Assembly (NCBI GenBank): GCA_030532685.1
Contig: JAUNKN010000009.1
Coordinates: forward strand, 1 to 52,297
Reading direction: 5' to 3'
Source of the DNA: Bacteroidales bacterium
GTDB taxonomy: Bacteria; Bacteroidota; Bacteroidia; Bacteroidales; Bacteroidaceae
Length of the DNA: 52,297 nucleotides
Part shown: positions 24,821-33,847 of the stretch, one piece after another
How positions within the stretch are numbered: the stretch's first letter is position 1
How the letters are laid out: the number at the start of each line of letters is the position of its first letter
Translations under genes and position numbers: made by a program
Notes under the pieces: generated by a model
Told to the model about the DNA's origin: nothing
What the model saw: only the letters and a program-made list of their open reading frames with translations
Database searches by the model: none

Positions 24821-26487
24821 TAGGAGAGACCTGTGATTTCGCCGTTGATGTAATCGATGTGCAAGGCTTGAGGCACTTTGGGAAGACCTGGCATGCGAAT
24901 GATGTCGCCAGCAATGGCTACAATCATCTCGGCACCAGCATTGATGACCACTTCACGAATGGGGAAGTCGAAACCTTCGGCAGCACCGTAACGCTTCTGG
25001 TCGGCCGAGAAAGAGAACTGCGTCTTGGCGATGCAAACGGGAAAATGCCCCATGCCTCCAGCTTCGGCCAGACGAATGCGGTCGAGAGCAGCCTTGGAGA
25101 ACGACACATTGGCTGCTCCGTAAATTTGTCGGGCTACCTTTTCGATTTTTGTGCACAAACCATCGCCATCTTCATATTGGAACTGCAGAGGCTTGGAAGG
25201 GTTGCGTTCGATGGTTTCTACCACGAGTTGTGCCATTTCGGCAGCGCCTGCTCCCCCCTCAGCATAAGCATTGTTGATGACGAAAGGAGCTTGGAGCACT
25301 TTTTCACAGTGCTGGCGCAAGAGTGCCATCTCTTCGTCTGTATCGGTCGCAAAGCGGTTGAACACAATGAGCACGCTCTGTCCGAACGAACGAAGATTGC
25401 GCACGTGCTTGTCCAAATTGGGAAGTCCTGAACGCAGCCCTTCGAGGTTGGGTTCTTTGATTTGATCAAGTGCCACACCGCCGTGCATCTTCAATCCTTG
25501 TGCTGTGGCTACGAGGACGGTGAGCGAAGGCTGCAGGCCACTCTTGCGGCATTTGATGTCGAAGAACTTTTCTGCTCCCAAGTCTGCTCCGAAACCTGCT
25601 TCGGTAATGGTGTATTCGGAGTGCGAAAGCGCCATCTTCGTGGCAAACAAGGTGTTGCAGCCGTGGGCGATATTAGCAAAGGGACCTCCGTGTACAAAAG
25701 CAGGAGTATTTTCGGTCGTTTGTACGAGGTTGGGTTGTATGGCTTCTTTGAGCAATACCATGATAGAGCCGGCCACTCCCAATTCTTTTACGGTGAAAGG
25801 CTTGCCCTCGTAGGTGTAGCCCAGCACGATTTGCTCAATGCGACGGCGCAGGTCGTCTTCGCTCGTGGCCAAGCACAAAATGGCCATTAACTCGCTGGCA
25901 GGAGTGATGTCAAAACCTGCTTGAGTTTCAATGCCATTGGTAGAGGGGCCTAAACCCGTGACGATGCTACGTAGCGAACGGTCGTTCACGTCGAGCACGC
26001 GACGCCACAAAATCTCTTTCAGACCGAAGCCTTCAGCTCGATGCTGGTAGAGATAGTTGTCGAGCAGTGCAGCTATCATATTGTGCGCTGAAGTGATGGC
26101 ATGGAAGTCGCCCGTGAAGTGGAGATTGATTTTCTCCATGGGCAAAACCTGGGCACGTCCTCCACCTGCGGCACCCCCTTTCATGCCAAAGCAAGGCCCC
26201 AAGGAAGGTTCGCGCAGAGCCACGACTGCTTTTTTACCAATGTGGTTGAGCCCAAGAGCAAGGCCAATGCTTACCGTCGTTTTGCCGATTCCTGCTTTCG
26301 TAGCAGTGATAGACGTCACGAGAATAAGGTGGCTCTTTTTGGCTTTCTCTTCGTCAATGAGGGCGAGGGGGACCTTGGCAATGTGCTTACCATAGTTCTC
26401 TATATCGTTGGCATCGATGCCGATTTTTTGTGCCACCTCCGCGATGGGATGCAGAGGGGTGGCGCGTGCTATTTCGATGTCAGTCAT
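24820..26487 (-). CDS. fhs: Formate--tetrahydrofolate ligase
   Basis: 555 residues, the family length. Nucleotide loop [13 protein letters not shown] (59-71), then [29 protein letters not shown], and the late [21 protein letters not shown] block, all characteristic. It makes 10-formyltetrahydrofolate from formate, THF and ATP, feeding purine and formyl-methionine synthesis. The kinase-like gene downstream overlaps it by one base. Divergent from the WYL regulator, with 211 bases between the start codons. Confidence 0.96.
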   Translation of the reverse strand: MTDIEIARATPLHPIAEVAQKIGIDANDIENYGKHIAKVPLALIDEEKAKKSHLILVTSITATKAGIGKTTVSIGLALGLNHIGKKAVVALREPSLGPCFGMKGGAAGGGRAQVLPMEKINLHFTGDFHAITSAHNMIAALLDNYLYQHRAEGFGLKEILWRRVLDVNDRSLRSIVTGLGPSTNGIETQAGFDITPASELMAILCLATSEDDLRRRIEQIVLGYTYEGKPFTVKELGVAGSIMVLLKEAIQPNLVQTTENTPAFVHGGPFANIAHGCNTLFATKMALSHSEYTITEAGFGADLGAEKFFDIKCRKSGLQPSLTVLVATAQGLKMHGGVALDQIKEPNLEGLRSGLPNLDKHVRNLRSFGQSVLIVFNRFATDTDEEMALLRQHCEKVLQAPFVINNAYAEGGAGAAEMAQLVVETIERNPSKPLQFQYEDGDGLCTKIEKVARQIYGAANVSFSKAALDRIRLAEAGGMGHFPVCIAKTQFSFSADQKRYGAAEGFDFPIREVVINAGAEMIVAIAGDIIRMPGLPKVPQALHIDYINGEITGLS

Positions 26488-26553
26488 GGCTGTGAGTTTG
26501 TAGTGGATTGTCTGTTATTTTTTGTTTGTCCGTCGTGGCCAAACATTCTCCTG

Positions 26554-26561
26554 CAAATATA
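26554..26561 (-). promoter_or_regulatory. fhs -7 box
   Basis: TATATTTG on the minus strand (TAnnTTTG), about 67 bases before the fhs ATG. No TTTG at the normal distance. Confidence 0.5.
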
Positions 26562-26656
26562 CAAAAGTTTTCACTATCGCCACCGCGCTCCTCTCACATT
26601 TGTTGGCTCTTCTTGTTGAATTTGTGTATTTTGTGGCTATACCAGCGTTTCTCTCC

Positions 26657-26685
26657 TTGCATTCTGCCTGTTTTTTGTAGATTTG
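26657..26685 (+). promoter_or_regulatory. WYL regulator promoter
   Basis: TTG (26657-26659), 18 bases, TAGATTTG (26678-26685). The ATG follows only 13 bases after the -7 box, so the transcript would be nearly leaderless. Confidence 0.55.
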
Positions 26686-26698
26686 CAGCACCTAAGGT

Positions 26699-27619
26699 AT
26701 GGAATACGAAAAATTAGAATATCAGCTCCGTCTCATCGCCCTCCTCACGGAGGGGCGATTCTTGAGTGTGAAGCAAATCGTCGATGCCATTGGTATCGGG
26801 CAGCGCACGGTGTATCGGCATTTGGAAACTCTTCCACTTTTGGGACTTCCTGTGGAGAAACGTGGCACTCGCTACCGCATAGCTCCCGAGGCTCCTTTCT
26901 TAGACCGCATTGCTTCCCACATTCGCCTTTCGACCAATGAAGCGGCTGCCATAGCCCAACTGCTACAAGCCGTGGGCGAACAGACTCCTCTTGTGCGGCA
27001 ACTGCGCGAAAAAATGCAACGCATAGTGCAAGGAGAAAACTTAGTGCCCATTGATGTGGACGAGCGTGCAGCAAAAAACATACGCACCGTCTTCGAAGCC
27101 ATGCAGGTAGAACAGTGCGTATGGCTTCGCGGATATGCTTCTCCCCATAGCGGAGTCAAAAGCAATCGTCTGGTCGAGGCTTTTGCTTTTTTGCCAGGCA
27201 ATCGCGAGGTGCGCTGCTACGAATTGGCTTCGGGCATGAACAAAACCTTCAGCTTGTCGCGGGTCGAGGAGGTGGCGCTCGTCGATGTGCGTTGGACACA
27301 TCAACAGGAATATCGCCCCATTGTGACCGACCTGTTTCACTTTAGTGGCGAACAGACGATGCCCGTAGTGTTGCGGTTAGGATTGTTGGCCAAAAGCGTG
27401 CTGCTCGACGAGTATCCGCAGGCCGAGGCACATCTTACTGCCGAACCCGAGACCCACCGCTGGTTGCTTCGTTTAGAAGTCTGCTCTTACAAAGGGATCG
27501 GGCGCTTTGTCCTTGGTTTGTTCGACGATATAGAGGTGCTTGAAAGCGCTGCATTTATCGACTATTTGCGGCAGCGCATGTCCGTTTTTCAAGAAAAAAT
27601 GCTGGCGTCTTCTTCTTGA
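26699..27619 (+). CDS. WYL domain transcriptional regulator
   Basis: 306 residues. An N-terminal winged helix-turn-helix (FLSVKQIVDAIGIGQRTVYR, about 21-40) with a wing (VEKRGTRYRI) is followed by a linker and a WYL domain (about 140-220; NREVRCYELASGMNKTFSLS). The C-terminal WCX-type extension includes WLLRLEVCSYKGIGRFVLGL. WYL proteins sense nucleotides or nucleic acids and regulate DNA-damage, metabolic or defence genes. No defence genes are adjacent. Transcribed divergently from fhs, so self-regulation or control of fhs is possible. Confidence 0.88.
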   Translation: MEYEKLEYQLRLIALLTEGRFLSVKQIVDAIGIGQRTVYRHLETLPLLGLPVEKRGTRYRIAPEAPFLDRIASHIRLSTNEAAAIAQLLQAVGEQTPLVRQLREKMQRIVQGENLVPIDVDERAAKNIRTVFEAMQVEQCVWLRGYASPHSGVKSNRLVEAFAFLPGNREVRCYELASGMNKTFSLSRVEEVALVDVRWTHQQEYRPIVTDLFHFSGEQTMPVVLRLGLLAKSVLLDEYPQAEAHLTAEPETHRWLLRLEVCSYKGIGRFVLGLFDDIEVLESAAFIDYLRQRMSVFQEKMLASSS

Positions 27620-27733
27620 TGCTGGTTGCCCTAATCGAGGATGCCCGTTTGTTGGAGGGGCGCCTGTGGCAAGCATTCTCCCTTTTCGTAGCACGGAGAA
27701 AAAAGAGTAGGGGAGGGCAGCCATTTTTTTTAA

Positions 27734-27865
27734 CTCGCAAGGATGTTTATTATTTCCGCGGATTTATTTAATTATTTCCGCGGGATTATTTGAGTTTTCT
27801 CGCGGACTTAATTTCATAATTGCGCGGAAATAATAAATCGTGCTGCGAGAAAAAAATAATGGAGC
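27734..27865. repeat. 22-base phased array, site 4 (6 units), containing a 92-base inverted-repeat element
   Basis: Cores fall at 27734 (CTCGCA), 27756 (CCGCGG), 27778 (CCGCGG), 27800 (TCGCGG), 27822 (GCGCGG) and 27844 (TGCGAG), exactly 22 bases apart in AT-rich DNA. Inside it, 27746-27837 is a 92-base element with perfect 15-base inverted ends (TTTATTATTTCCGCG). The first 37 bases of the element are shared with 44844 and 52225 apart from the CCGCG-flanking base. The centre has diverged. The interval 27620-27946 between the WYL gene and bamD holds nothing else but the bamD promoter. Confidence 0.8.
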
Positions 27866-27920
27866 GGCACGAAGCGAAAAATAAGTGTATATTTGCTTAT
27901 TCTAAATGCACAAAATTGTG

Positions 27921-27928
27921 TATCTTTG
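27921..27928 (+). promoter_or_regulatory. bamD operon -7 box
   Basis: TATCTTTG, matching TAnnTTTG, 18 bases before the bamD ATG at 27947. Confidence 0.55.
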
Positions 27929-27946
27929 CTCCCAAATTACATAGCC

Positions 27947-28786
27947 ATGAAGCACTCTCTCCTTTCGTTGTTCACAGCCGTGGTGGCTTTTAGCTCCTGT
28001 GGCGACTACAATAGCGTGCTCAAATCGAACGATATAGACTATCGCTACGAGGCGGCCAAACAATACTTTTTTCAAGGAAAGTACGAGCAGAGTTCGACAG
28101 TTCTGTTCGAAATGTTGGCCGCAACCAAAGGAACGGAACGCGCTGAGGAGGCTTTGTTTCTCTTAGGGATGTCGGCTTTCAAAGGGAAAGACTACGAAAG
28201 TGCAGCCTCTTACTTCAAGAAATACTACGAGAGCTATCCCAGTGGGCGGTATGTCGAGGAGGCTCGCCTCTACGCAGGTCGATCGCTCTATGCCAATACG
28301 CCTATCCCCATCCTCGATCAGACCGATACGTACAAGGCGATTACTGAATTTCAAAGTTTTGTCGAAACCTATCCCAACAGCAAATATCGTGATGAGGCCT
28401 CGCAATTGGTCTTTGACTTGCAGGACAAACTCATCGAAAAGGAGTATGCTGCAGCCAAGTTGTATTACGATCTCGGACAATACTTTGGCAACTGCACCAA
28501 GGGCGGAAGCAACTATCAAGCCTGTATCGTAACGGCACAGAATGCCATCAACGACTATCCCTATTCGTTGCGTCGTGAAGATTTTGCCATCTTGATTCTT
28601 CGTTCCAAGTTTGATTTGGCAGAACAGAGCGTAGAGGAAAAACAGAAAGAGCGTTACCACAGCGCTATTGATGAGTATCACGGATTTTGCAATGAATATC
28701 CAGAGTCAAAATTCATGCCTCAAGCCAAGTCGCTCTATGAGAAAGCCAAGAAGTTTGATACGACGCGAGTGGGTGTGCAGAAATAA
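27947..28786 (+). CDS. bamD: Outer membrane assembly lipoprotein BamD
   Basis: 279 residues from the ATG at 27947: MKHSLLSLFTAVVAFSSCGD, a lipoprotein signal with Cys18. TPR-like repeats follow, e.g. YEAAKQYFFQGKYEQSSTVL (33-52), AEEALFLLGMSAFKGKDYES (near 67), FQSFVETYPNSKYRDEAS (near 135) and a final FCNEYPESKFMPQAKSLYEK. BamD is the essential lipoprotein partner of BamA in beta-barrel insertion, needed for PorV and the barrel at 45024. Followed by rpoZ, DUF4293 and ssb, a common Bacteroidota gene order. Confidence 0.93.
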   Translation: MKHSLLSLFTAVVAFSSCGDYNSVLKSNDIDYRYEAAKQYFFQGKYEQSSTVLFEMLAATKGTERAEEALFLLGMSAFKGKDYESAASYFKKYYESYPSGRYVEEARLYAGRSLYANTPIPILDQTDTYKAITEFQSFVETYPNSKYRDEASQLVFDLQDKLIEKEYAAAKLYYDLGQYFGNCTKGGSNYQACIVTAQNAINDYPYSLRREDFAILILRSKFDLAEQSVEEKQKERYHSAIDEYHGFCNEYPESKFMPQAKSLYEKAKKFDTTRVGVQK

Positions 28787-28905
28787 ACATCCGGAACGGC
28801 CTGTCGCAAAGCAAAATCTGCTAAATGGCAAAATGGCGAATGCGCACTGCTTATGTGCGACGCTCGATACATAAAGATTTAGAAGACAACAATACTACTC
28901 TCTAT

Positions 28906-29250
28906 ATGGATTATAAGAAGTCGAAAGCTCCCCTCAACACCGTGACTCACAATCTGATGGATTTTGCCGAACCAACGGGCAATATCTACGAAAGCTTGGT
29001 GATTATCAGCAAGCGTGCCAATCAGATTTCGGGGAAGATGAAGGAGGACTTGAACAAGAAGCTCAAAGAGTTTGCATCGACGAGCGACAACCTCGAAGAA
29101 ACTTTTGAAAATCGCGAACAGATTGAAATTTCTCGCTACTATGAGCGTTTGCCCAAAAGCACGCTCATTGCCGCAGACGAGTTCCTGAACGGAAAAGTCT
29201 ACTTCCGCAATCCTCTCAAGGAGCGTGGACAGCAGGCCAATGAAGATTAA
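28906..29250 (+). CDS. rpoZ: DNA-directed RNA polymerase omega subunit (Rpb6/omega family)
   Basis: 114 residues from the ATG at 28906 (MDYKKSKAPLNTVTHNLMDF). The frame is open 27 residues upstream, but that part is unlike the family. The omega/Rpb6 signature is TGNIYESLVIISKRANQIS (about 25-43). The remaining acidic helix and the NPLKERGQQ tail are typical of the Bacteroidota version. It helps assemble RNA polymerase around beta-prime. Lies 119 bases after bamD. Confidence 0.85.
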   Translation: MDYKKSKAPLNTVTHNLMDFAEPTGNIYESLVIISKRANQISGKMKEDLNKKLKEFASTSDNLEETFENREQIEISRYYERLPKSTLIAADEFLNGKVYFRNPLKERGQQANED

Positions 29251-29273
29251 GCAACCCATATTTGTGCAACGCG

Positions 29274-29319
29274 GCAGGTTCCATCGTAGCCTTTGTGGCT
29301 CACAGAGAGGAAGCCTGTC
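29274..29319 (+). terminator. Possible terminator after rpoZ
   Basis: CAGGTTCC pairs with GGAAGCCTG (one bulge) around an inner AGCC/GGCT hairpin, followed by CGTTTTGC. It is a modest structure, 24 bases after the rpoZ stop. The next gene is 180 bases away and may have its own promoter. Confidence 0.5.
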
Positions 29320-29429
29320 GTTTTGCTTTCTTACTCCAAGCGAGTTTTTTCTCTGTATTCTTTGTTTTTAGGATTAGAAATTTATTGAGAGACTTCTCGA
29401 TTCTTTTCTAATTAAGCCCAACCACAACC

Positions 29430-29894
29430 ATGATACAACGCATCCAAACCATTTATCTTCTTGTGGCCGCCATTTTGATGGCCTTGAGCTATGCTTTCGA
29501 CGTGCTTATTGGTTTTACCGCACCTCAATCAAAACTCTACACTCAGCTTTCTATGTTTGGAGCGACTGGGCAGGCTCACTACTCTCCCACCGCTTTGCAG
29601 CTGATTATGCCAGTGGCTGCTGGACTTGCGATAGCTTTGCAATGTTGGGGGATTTTTGCTTTCTCCAATTTGAAGCGACAGGCTCGCATTGTTCTCCTGA
29701 GCACTTGTGCCATTGCTGTGTTTTATGCACAGTTGGCCTATGAGTTTTTCTTTATGAAGCAGCAGCTTGCCGGCCCCATTCTCCCTTATCTTGGAGCTGT
29801 GCTCCCTGTCGTTTCGCTCGTTTTTGTTGTCATGGCATGGCGTGCCATTCGTCGTGACTATCAGTTGATACGTTCTGTAGATCGCATACGATAA
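29430..29894 (+). CDS. DUF4293 family membrane protein
   Basis: 154 residues, start MIQRIQTIYLLVAAILMALS, which is the family's signature N-terminus. Four membrane segments are predicted (about 7-28, 55-77, 86-105, 117-136), and the protein ends in the basic tail IRRDYQLIRSVDRIR. DUF4293 proteins are confined to Bacteroidota and have no known role; they are regularly found near bamD and rpoZ, as here. Followed 19 bases later by ssb. Confidence 0.85.
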   Translation: MIQRIQTIYLLVAAILMALSYAFDVLIGFTAPQSKLYTQLSMFGATGQAHYSPTALQLIMPVAAGLAIALQCWGIFAFSNLKRQARIVLLSTCAIAVFYAQLAYEFFFMKQQLAGPILPYLGAVLPVVSLVFVVMAWRAIRRDYQLIRSVDRIR

Positions 29895-29913
29895 CCTTTT
29901 ATCTCCTATTGGT

Positions 29914-30327
29914 ATGAACAAAGTTATGCTTATCGGCAATGCTGGCAAAGATCCAGAAGTGCGCTACGTAGACAATGGAGTGTGCACGGCTAAACTTTCT
30001 TTGGCTACCACGACAAAGGGCTATACCTTGCCCAATGGAACGCAAATACCCGATCGTACAGAGTGGCATCATTTACTCTTTTGGCGCGGATTGGCCGAAG
30101 TTGTAGAGAAGTATGTGCACAAAGGAGATAAACTTTTTGTCGAAGGCGAATTGCGCACTCGTAACTACACAGATCATCAAGGCGTCACCCGCTACATTAC
30201 AGAGATTTGGGTGAACAATATGGAGATGCTTACCCCCAAGACATCGGCTGCTTCTCCTGGTGTTGCCCCCTCCGCTCCTCCCTCTTCGACTGCTATACCT
30301 CCTCGCCCCACGGAGGTTCCGTTTTAA
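29914..30327 (+). CDS. ssb: Single-stranded DNA-binding protein
   Basis: 137 residues. The OB fold occupies residues 1-105: MNKVMLIGNAGKDPEVRY, then TEWHHLLFWRGLAEVVEKYV and GDKLFVEGELRTRNY. A Pro/Ser-rich linker ends in PTEVPF, a weakly acidic version of the usual DDxPF tip that recruits partner proteins. It protects single-stranded DNA in replication and repair. Shorter than the usual 150-170 residues because the linker is short. Confidence 0.95.
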   Translation: MNKVMLIGNAGKDPEVRYVDNGVCTAKLSLATTTKGYTLPNGTQIPDRTEWHHLLFWRGLAEVVEKYVHKGDKLFVEGELRTRNYTDHQGVTRYITEIWVNNMEMLTPKTSAASPGVAPSAPPSSTAIPPRPTEVPF

Positions 30328-30339
30328 TTTTTCTGACTT

Positions 30340-30966
30340 ATGCCCCTTTTACCCTCTTATCTTACCCAAAAAGCCGATGTTGGCTTTTGGCGCATTTTAG
30401 AAGATGAAGAGCAGCTGTTAGCCTCTCTTCCTCCTCAGCATCGTTATGGCGAACAACTCAGCACGATGACTGCCCCGCAGCGTCGTCGAGAGTGGCTGGC
30501 TACAAGATGCTTGTTGCACACGTGGTTAGGGCAAGAGATACGCTTGGTGTATCGGCCTGATGGAAGCCCGATGATACAACGTCCCGATGGGACTTTGAGA
30601 GAATGTAGTATAACTCACACCGACGATTTGGTGGCGATTGCAGTGTCGAATACGAGGGAATCAGTGGGGATAGATATTGAGAAAGATGCTGAGCGTGCTC
30701 ACCGTTTGCGCAATCGATTCCTTTCGCCTCATGAGCAGTGGAATCTCTTGCGCGATGGCACGACGGCTGTACAATTATGGTGTGCCAAGGAAGCTGTCTA
30801 CAAGCTTTGCCGAACTCCGGGCTTAGGCTTCTTAGAGCACATCGTCTTGCACAAGGAGGAACGTCAACTCAAAGCGACCATTCCCAGTTTGGAACGAAAG
30901 GTAGATATTTGCTCTTTTACGCTCTACGGAACTCCTGTAGCTGTAGCTACTTTTGCAGGAGCTTAG
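30340..30966 (+). CDS. 4'-phosphopantetheinyl transferase (Sfp/AcpT type)
   Basis: 208 residues. Magnesium-binding motif VGIDIEKD (109-116) and the WCAKEAVYK motif (about 146-154) are intact. SITHTDDLVAIAVS (90-103) precedes them as in the family. It transfers phosphopantetheine from CoA to acyl carrier proteins. Length and layout fit the Sfp-type monomer with two half-domains. Starts 12 bases after ssb and is closed by the bidirectional terminator at 31000-31041. Confidence 0.88.
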   Translation: MPLLPSYLTQKADVGFWRILEDEEQLLASLPPQHRYGEQLSTMTAPQRRREWLATRCLLHTWLGQEIRLVYRPDGSPMIQRPDGTLRECSITHTDDLVAIAVSNTRESVGIDIEKDAERAHRLRNRFLSPHEQWNLLRDGTTAVQLWCAKEAVYKLCRTPGLGFLEHIVLHKEERQLKATIPSLERKVDICSFTLYGTPVAVATFAGA

Positions 30967-30999
30967 GAGAGATACTCTTCTCGTGGAACAAAGAAAAAT

Positions 31000-31041
31000 A
31001 AAAAGGCTGTGCCAAAAGTTTTTACTTGGCACAGCCTTTTT
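31000..31041. terminator. Bidirectional terminator between convergent genes
   Basis: AAAAAGGCTGTGCCAA (31000-31015) pairs with TTGGCACAGCCTTTTT (31026-31041), giving a perfect stem of 16 pairs with T runs on both strands. It ends the transferase transcript and the convergent CCA-enzyme transcript, whose stop codon is at its right edge. Confidence 0.9.
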
Positions 31042-32579
31042 TAGTTTGTTGTAGGAGGGGTGACTTTTAGCGTGAGCCCCATTTTTTTAGCACGCTCGAT
31101 GATAAATGCCAAACCCGCTTCGTGGTCGTTGGGAATTTTACCATCTAATATCGCATCTTTCAGTGCCGATTTGAGTGTGCCAATTTCGGCACAGGGAGAC
31201 AGTCCGAAGAGTCGCATGATTTCGTCTCCATCTACGGGAGGTTGAAAATTGCGAATACGATCTTTTTCTTCGATAGCTACCAGTTTTTCGCGTACTAAGC
31301 GATAATTTTCAAAGAAATTGCGTTTACGCTGTTCATTCTTGGAAGTAATATCGGCTTCGCACAAAAGCATGAGGTCGTCAATGTCGTTGCCTGCATCGAA
31401 TAGTAAACGACGAACTGCAGAATCGGTAACAATATCGTCGGCTATATTGATGGGGCGCATGTGAAGGTCTACGAGCTTCTCGACATACTTCATTCGCTCG
31501 TCGAGAGGAAGTTTCAAGCGACGAAAGAGAGGCCGTATCATGCGCATGCCGAGATAATTGTGGTTGTGAAAGGTCCAGCCGATTTTGTTGTCCCAGCGCT
31601 TTGATTTGGGCTTCCCAATGTCGTGGAGTAAAGCCCCCCAACGGAGAAAAAGCAAACGTTCAGGAGAGAAAACAGGAGTATCACTCATATTGGCAGCCTC
31701 TATGGCTTCTTGGCGACGTACGAGATTTTCCAACACCTCGAGGGTGTGGTAGAAGTTGTTCTTGTGTTTGCGGCCGTTGCGCTCTTCTACAATGTCAAGT
31801 GCAGAGAGTTCGGGCAGAATCAGTTCAAGAAGTCCACATCTGTGCAATTCGATAAAGCCCTTGGAGGGATGCGGAGCAAGCATGATTTTATTGAGCTCGT
31901 CAATGATGCGTTCGCCCGAGATAATTCCTATGCGCTCTTTGTTGCGTCCAAGTGCTTCAAAAGTTTCTTCTTCGATGTGAAAATTGAGTTGCGTGGCAAA
32001 ACGAATGCAACGCATCATGCGCAGCGGATCGTCGCTAAAAGTAATATCAGGATCGAGTGGGGTAGCGATGATGCCATCTTCCAAATCCAACAAGCCACCA
32101 AAAGGATCGATAAGTTCTCCAAACCGTTCTCGATTGAGACATACTGCAAGTGCATTGATCGTGAAGTCGCGGCGGCGCTGGTCGTCGTCGAGGGTACCAT
32201 CTTCCACAATGGGTTTGCGAGAGTCGCGCTGATAGCTCTCTTTGCGTGCACCTACAAATTCTACTTCTTGCTCTATTCGAGTTCTCTTGCCATTGATTAT
32301 TTCATGGCGACTCCATTTTACTTGGGCCGTTCCGAAGTTCTTGAATACGGAACAATGTGCCCCCTTTCCCAATTTTTGAGCAAAAGCTTTGGCTACGGCA
32401 ATACCTGAGCCGACGACTACGACGTCGATGTCTTTCGAAGGGCGTTGGAGTAACAAGTCGCGTACATATCCTCCCACGATGTAACCTTCCAGCCCCATCT
32501 CATCGATGGTTTCGGAAAGAAGATGAAAGTGAGGAGCAGAAAGTCGCTCAGCAAATTGAGCTGTGGTGAGAAGTTGCAT
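31041..32579 (-). CDS. cca: CCA tRNA nucleotidyltransferase with HD domain
   Basis: 512 residues. Class II nucleotidyltransferase: GGYVRD (36-41), metal-binding DID (50-52), VGARKESY and the RRRDFTINALAV block (near 135). The RNA/head-binding middle region follows (DDPLRMMRCIRFATQLNF). A C-terminal HD domain is marked by LLHDIGKPK (near 317). The enzyme adds or repairs the CCA end of tRNAs; the tRNA-Lys genes here lack CCA, while tRNA-Asp encodes it. A poly(A) polymerase activity cannot be excluded from sequence. Stands alone between two hairpins. Confidence 0.92.
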   Translation of the reverse strand: MQLLTTAQFAERLSAPHFHLLSETIDEMGLEGYIVGGYVRDLLLQRPSKDIDVVVVGSGIAVAKAFAQKLGKGAHCSVFKNFGTAQVKWSRHEIINGKRTRIEQEVEFVGARKESYQRDSRKPIVEDGTLDDDQRRRDFTINALAVCLNRERFGELIDPFGGLLDLEDGIIATPLDPDITFSDDPLRMMRCIRFATQLNFHIEEETFEALGRNKERIGIISGERIIDELNKIMLAPHPSKGFIELHRCGLLELILPELSALDIVEERNGRKHKNNFYHTLEVLENLVRRQEAIEAANMSDTPVFSPERLLFLRWGALLHDIGKPKSKRWDNKIGWTFHNHNYLGMRMIRPLFRRLKLPLDERMKYVEKLVDLHMRPINIADDIVTDSAVRRLLFDAGNDIDDLMLLCEADITSKNEQRKRNFFENYRLVREKLVAIEEKDRIRNFQPPVDGDEIMRLFGLSPCAEIGTLKSALKDAILDGKIPNDHEAGLAFIIERAKKMGLTLKVTPPTTN

Positions 32580-32659
32580 AAAGAAATAGAGGAGCGGCTT
32601 AAAGTGAAGAGAATAAGCCTAATGGTTTCGGTATCGGCGATAAGCCGAAAAGGCGAACG

Positions 32660-32693
32660 GGGCTGCGCCAAAACTTACATTTTGACACAGCCC
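32660..32693 (-). terminator. tsf terminator
   Basis: GGGCTGTGTCAAAA pairs with TTTTGGCGCAGCCC on the minus strand (two G-T/mismatch positions), 36 bases after the tsf stop codon. The stem belongs to the GGCTGTGCCAAAA hairpin group. Confidence 0.7.
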
Positions 32694-32728
32694 TGTTCTG
32701 ATAGAAAGATTTTTATTGTGAGGAGAAA

Positions 32729-33724
32729 TTACTCAGCGCGGAGCGTGAAACGCTTGAACGCAGTAACGGTGAGTCCCTTCTCAACACTGTTGAGGTACTG
32801 AGCCACGGTTTGAGCCTTGTCCCAAATAAATTCTTGCTCGAGGAGACAAACTTCCTTGAAGAACTTGCCGAGGCGACCCTTGGCGATGTTTTCAATCATA
32901 CCTTCGTTGAGGTTTGCTTCCTTCTCAGCAGCTACGCTGGCCTTGAGCTGGCGAATTTCTTCAGCTTGCTCTTCGGTGATGTTCCCCTTGCGCACGCCCT
33001 CTTCGAGGTGTTCTTCGCTCTCGGCAATGTAGAGGTTCACACCAGCCTTCTTGAGCGCTGCTTCAACGGCCTTTTGTACTTGTTCTACCTTGGTCTTCTC
33101 GACAGCTACTTTGAACTCCGTGTCCTTCGTTTCTTGGGGCACGCTGTCTGCATCGATTGCAACGGGGCTTGCAGAAGCTACTTGCATGGCAATGTTGCGA
33201 CCTACGGTTTCGTCCTCTACCTTAGAGCTAAGCGCAACGAGGGTGCAGAGAACGTTGTTGTTTTGGTGGTTGTAAGCAGCGAGAGCTTCGCCTTCTACCA
33301 CTTGATAGCCGTCCAGCTCCATCTTCTCTCCAGTGATACCAGACTGGTCGGTGATGCGTTCTGCAACAGTGCGACCACCGATGGTGAGGGCTTGTACCTC
33401 CTCGATTGTCTTGCAACGAGCAGCAACAGCTGCATCGAGAATTTCGTTGGTAAGGGCTACGAAGTCAGCGTTCTTGGCTACGAAGTCAGTTTCGCACTTG
33501 AGGGCGAGAATAGCACCAAAGTTGCCGTCGATCTTCACGAGTACGCAACCTTCAGCTGCTTCACGATCGCTGCGCTTAGCTGCGATGGCTTGACCACGCT
33601 TGCGAATGAGTTCTACTGCTGCATCGAGGTTGCCTTCGGCCTCGGCGAGGGCATTCTTACAGTCGCTAAGACCTGCGCCAGTGAGAGCGCGGAGCTTCTT
33701 GATATCTTCAATTCCTACTGCCAT
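32729..33724 (-). CDS. tsf: Translation elongation factor Ts
   Basis: 331 residues, start MAVGIEDIKKLRALTGAGLS. The N-terminal UBA-like domain with the signature DCKNALAEAEGNLDAAVE is followed by the core (ALKCETDFVAKNADFVAL, residues about 74-91, contains the TDFVA contact to EF-Tu). The C-terminal helical hairpin differs in length from E. coli (283), giving the longer Bacteroidota form. It recycles EF-Tu-GDP. Downstream of rpsB in the rplM-rpsI-rpsB-tsf operon, with a strong hairpin in the 123-base rpsB-tsf gap. Confidence 0.97.
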   Translation of the reverse strand: MAVGIEDIKKLRALTGAGLSDCKNALAEAEGNLDAAVELIRKRGQAIAAKRSDREAAEGCVLVKIDGNFGAILALKCETDFVAKNADFVALTNEILDAAVAARCKTIEEVQALTIGGRTVAERITDQSGITGEKMELDGYQVVEGEALAAYNHQNNNVLCTLVALSSKVEDETVGRNIAMQVASASPVAIDADSVPQETKDTEFKVAVEKTKVEQVQKAVEAALKKAGVNLYIAESEEHLEEGVRKGNITEEQAEEIRQLKASVAAEKEANLNEGMIENIAKGRLGKFFKEVCLLEQEFIWDKAQTVAQYLNSVEKGLTVTAFKRFTLRAE

Positions 33725-33767
33725 AATGGGATTGTAGTATTTGTGGGTTGTTGTATTTGAGTGAAAA

Positions 33768-33824
33768 ATAGGCTACAAGCCTGCTCGGCTGCGGCTGTGC
33801 AAACCGACTAAGCTTGTAGCCTAT
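33768..33824 (-). terminator. Terminator/attenuator between rpsB and tsf
   Basis: ATAGGCTACAAGC (33812-33824 on the minus strand) pairs perfectly with GCTTGTAGCCTAT (33768-33780), with an inner TCGG/CCGA pairing, and is followed by TTTTT. It sits 24 bases after the rpsB stop and 43 bases before the tsf start, so it could reduce tsf transcription relative to the ribosomal protein genes. Confidence 0.8.
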
Positions 33825-33847
33825 TGGATGAGATTTTGAGTCAGGTA

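Noticed and set aside
26699-27619. WYL regulator as part of a phage defence island
   Set aside because: Its neighbours are fhs, an LPS-kinase-like gene and bamD; no defence genes are nearby.
32810-33760. Plus-strand open frame of 316 residues
   Set aside because: Antisense of tsf; no independent protein features.
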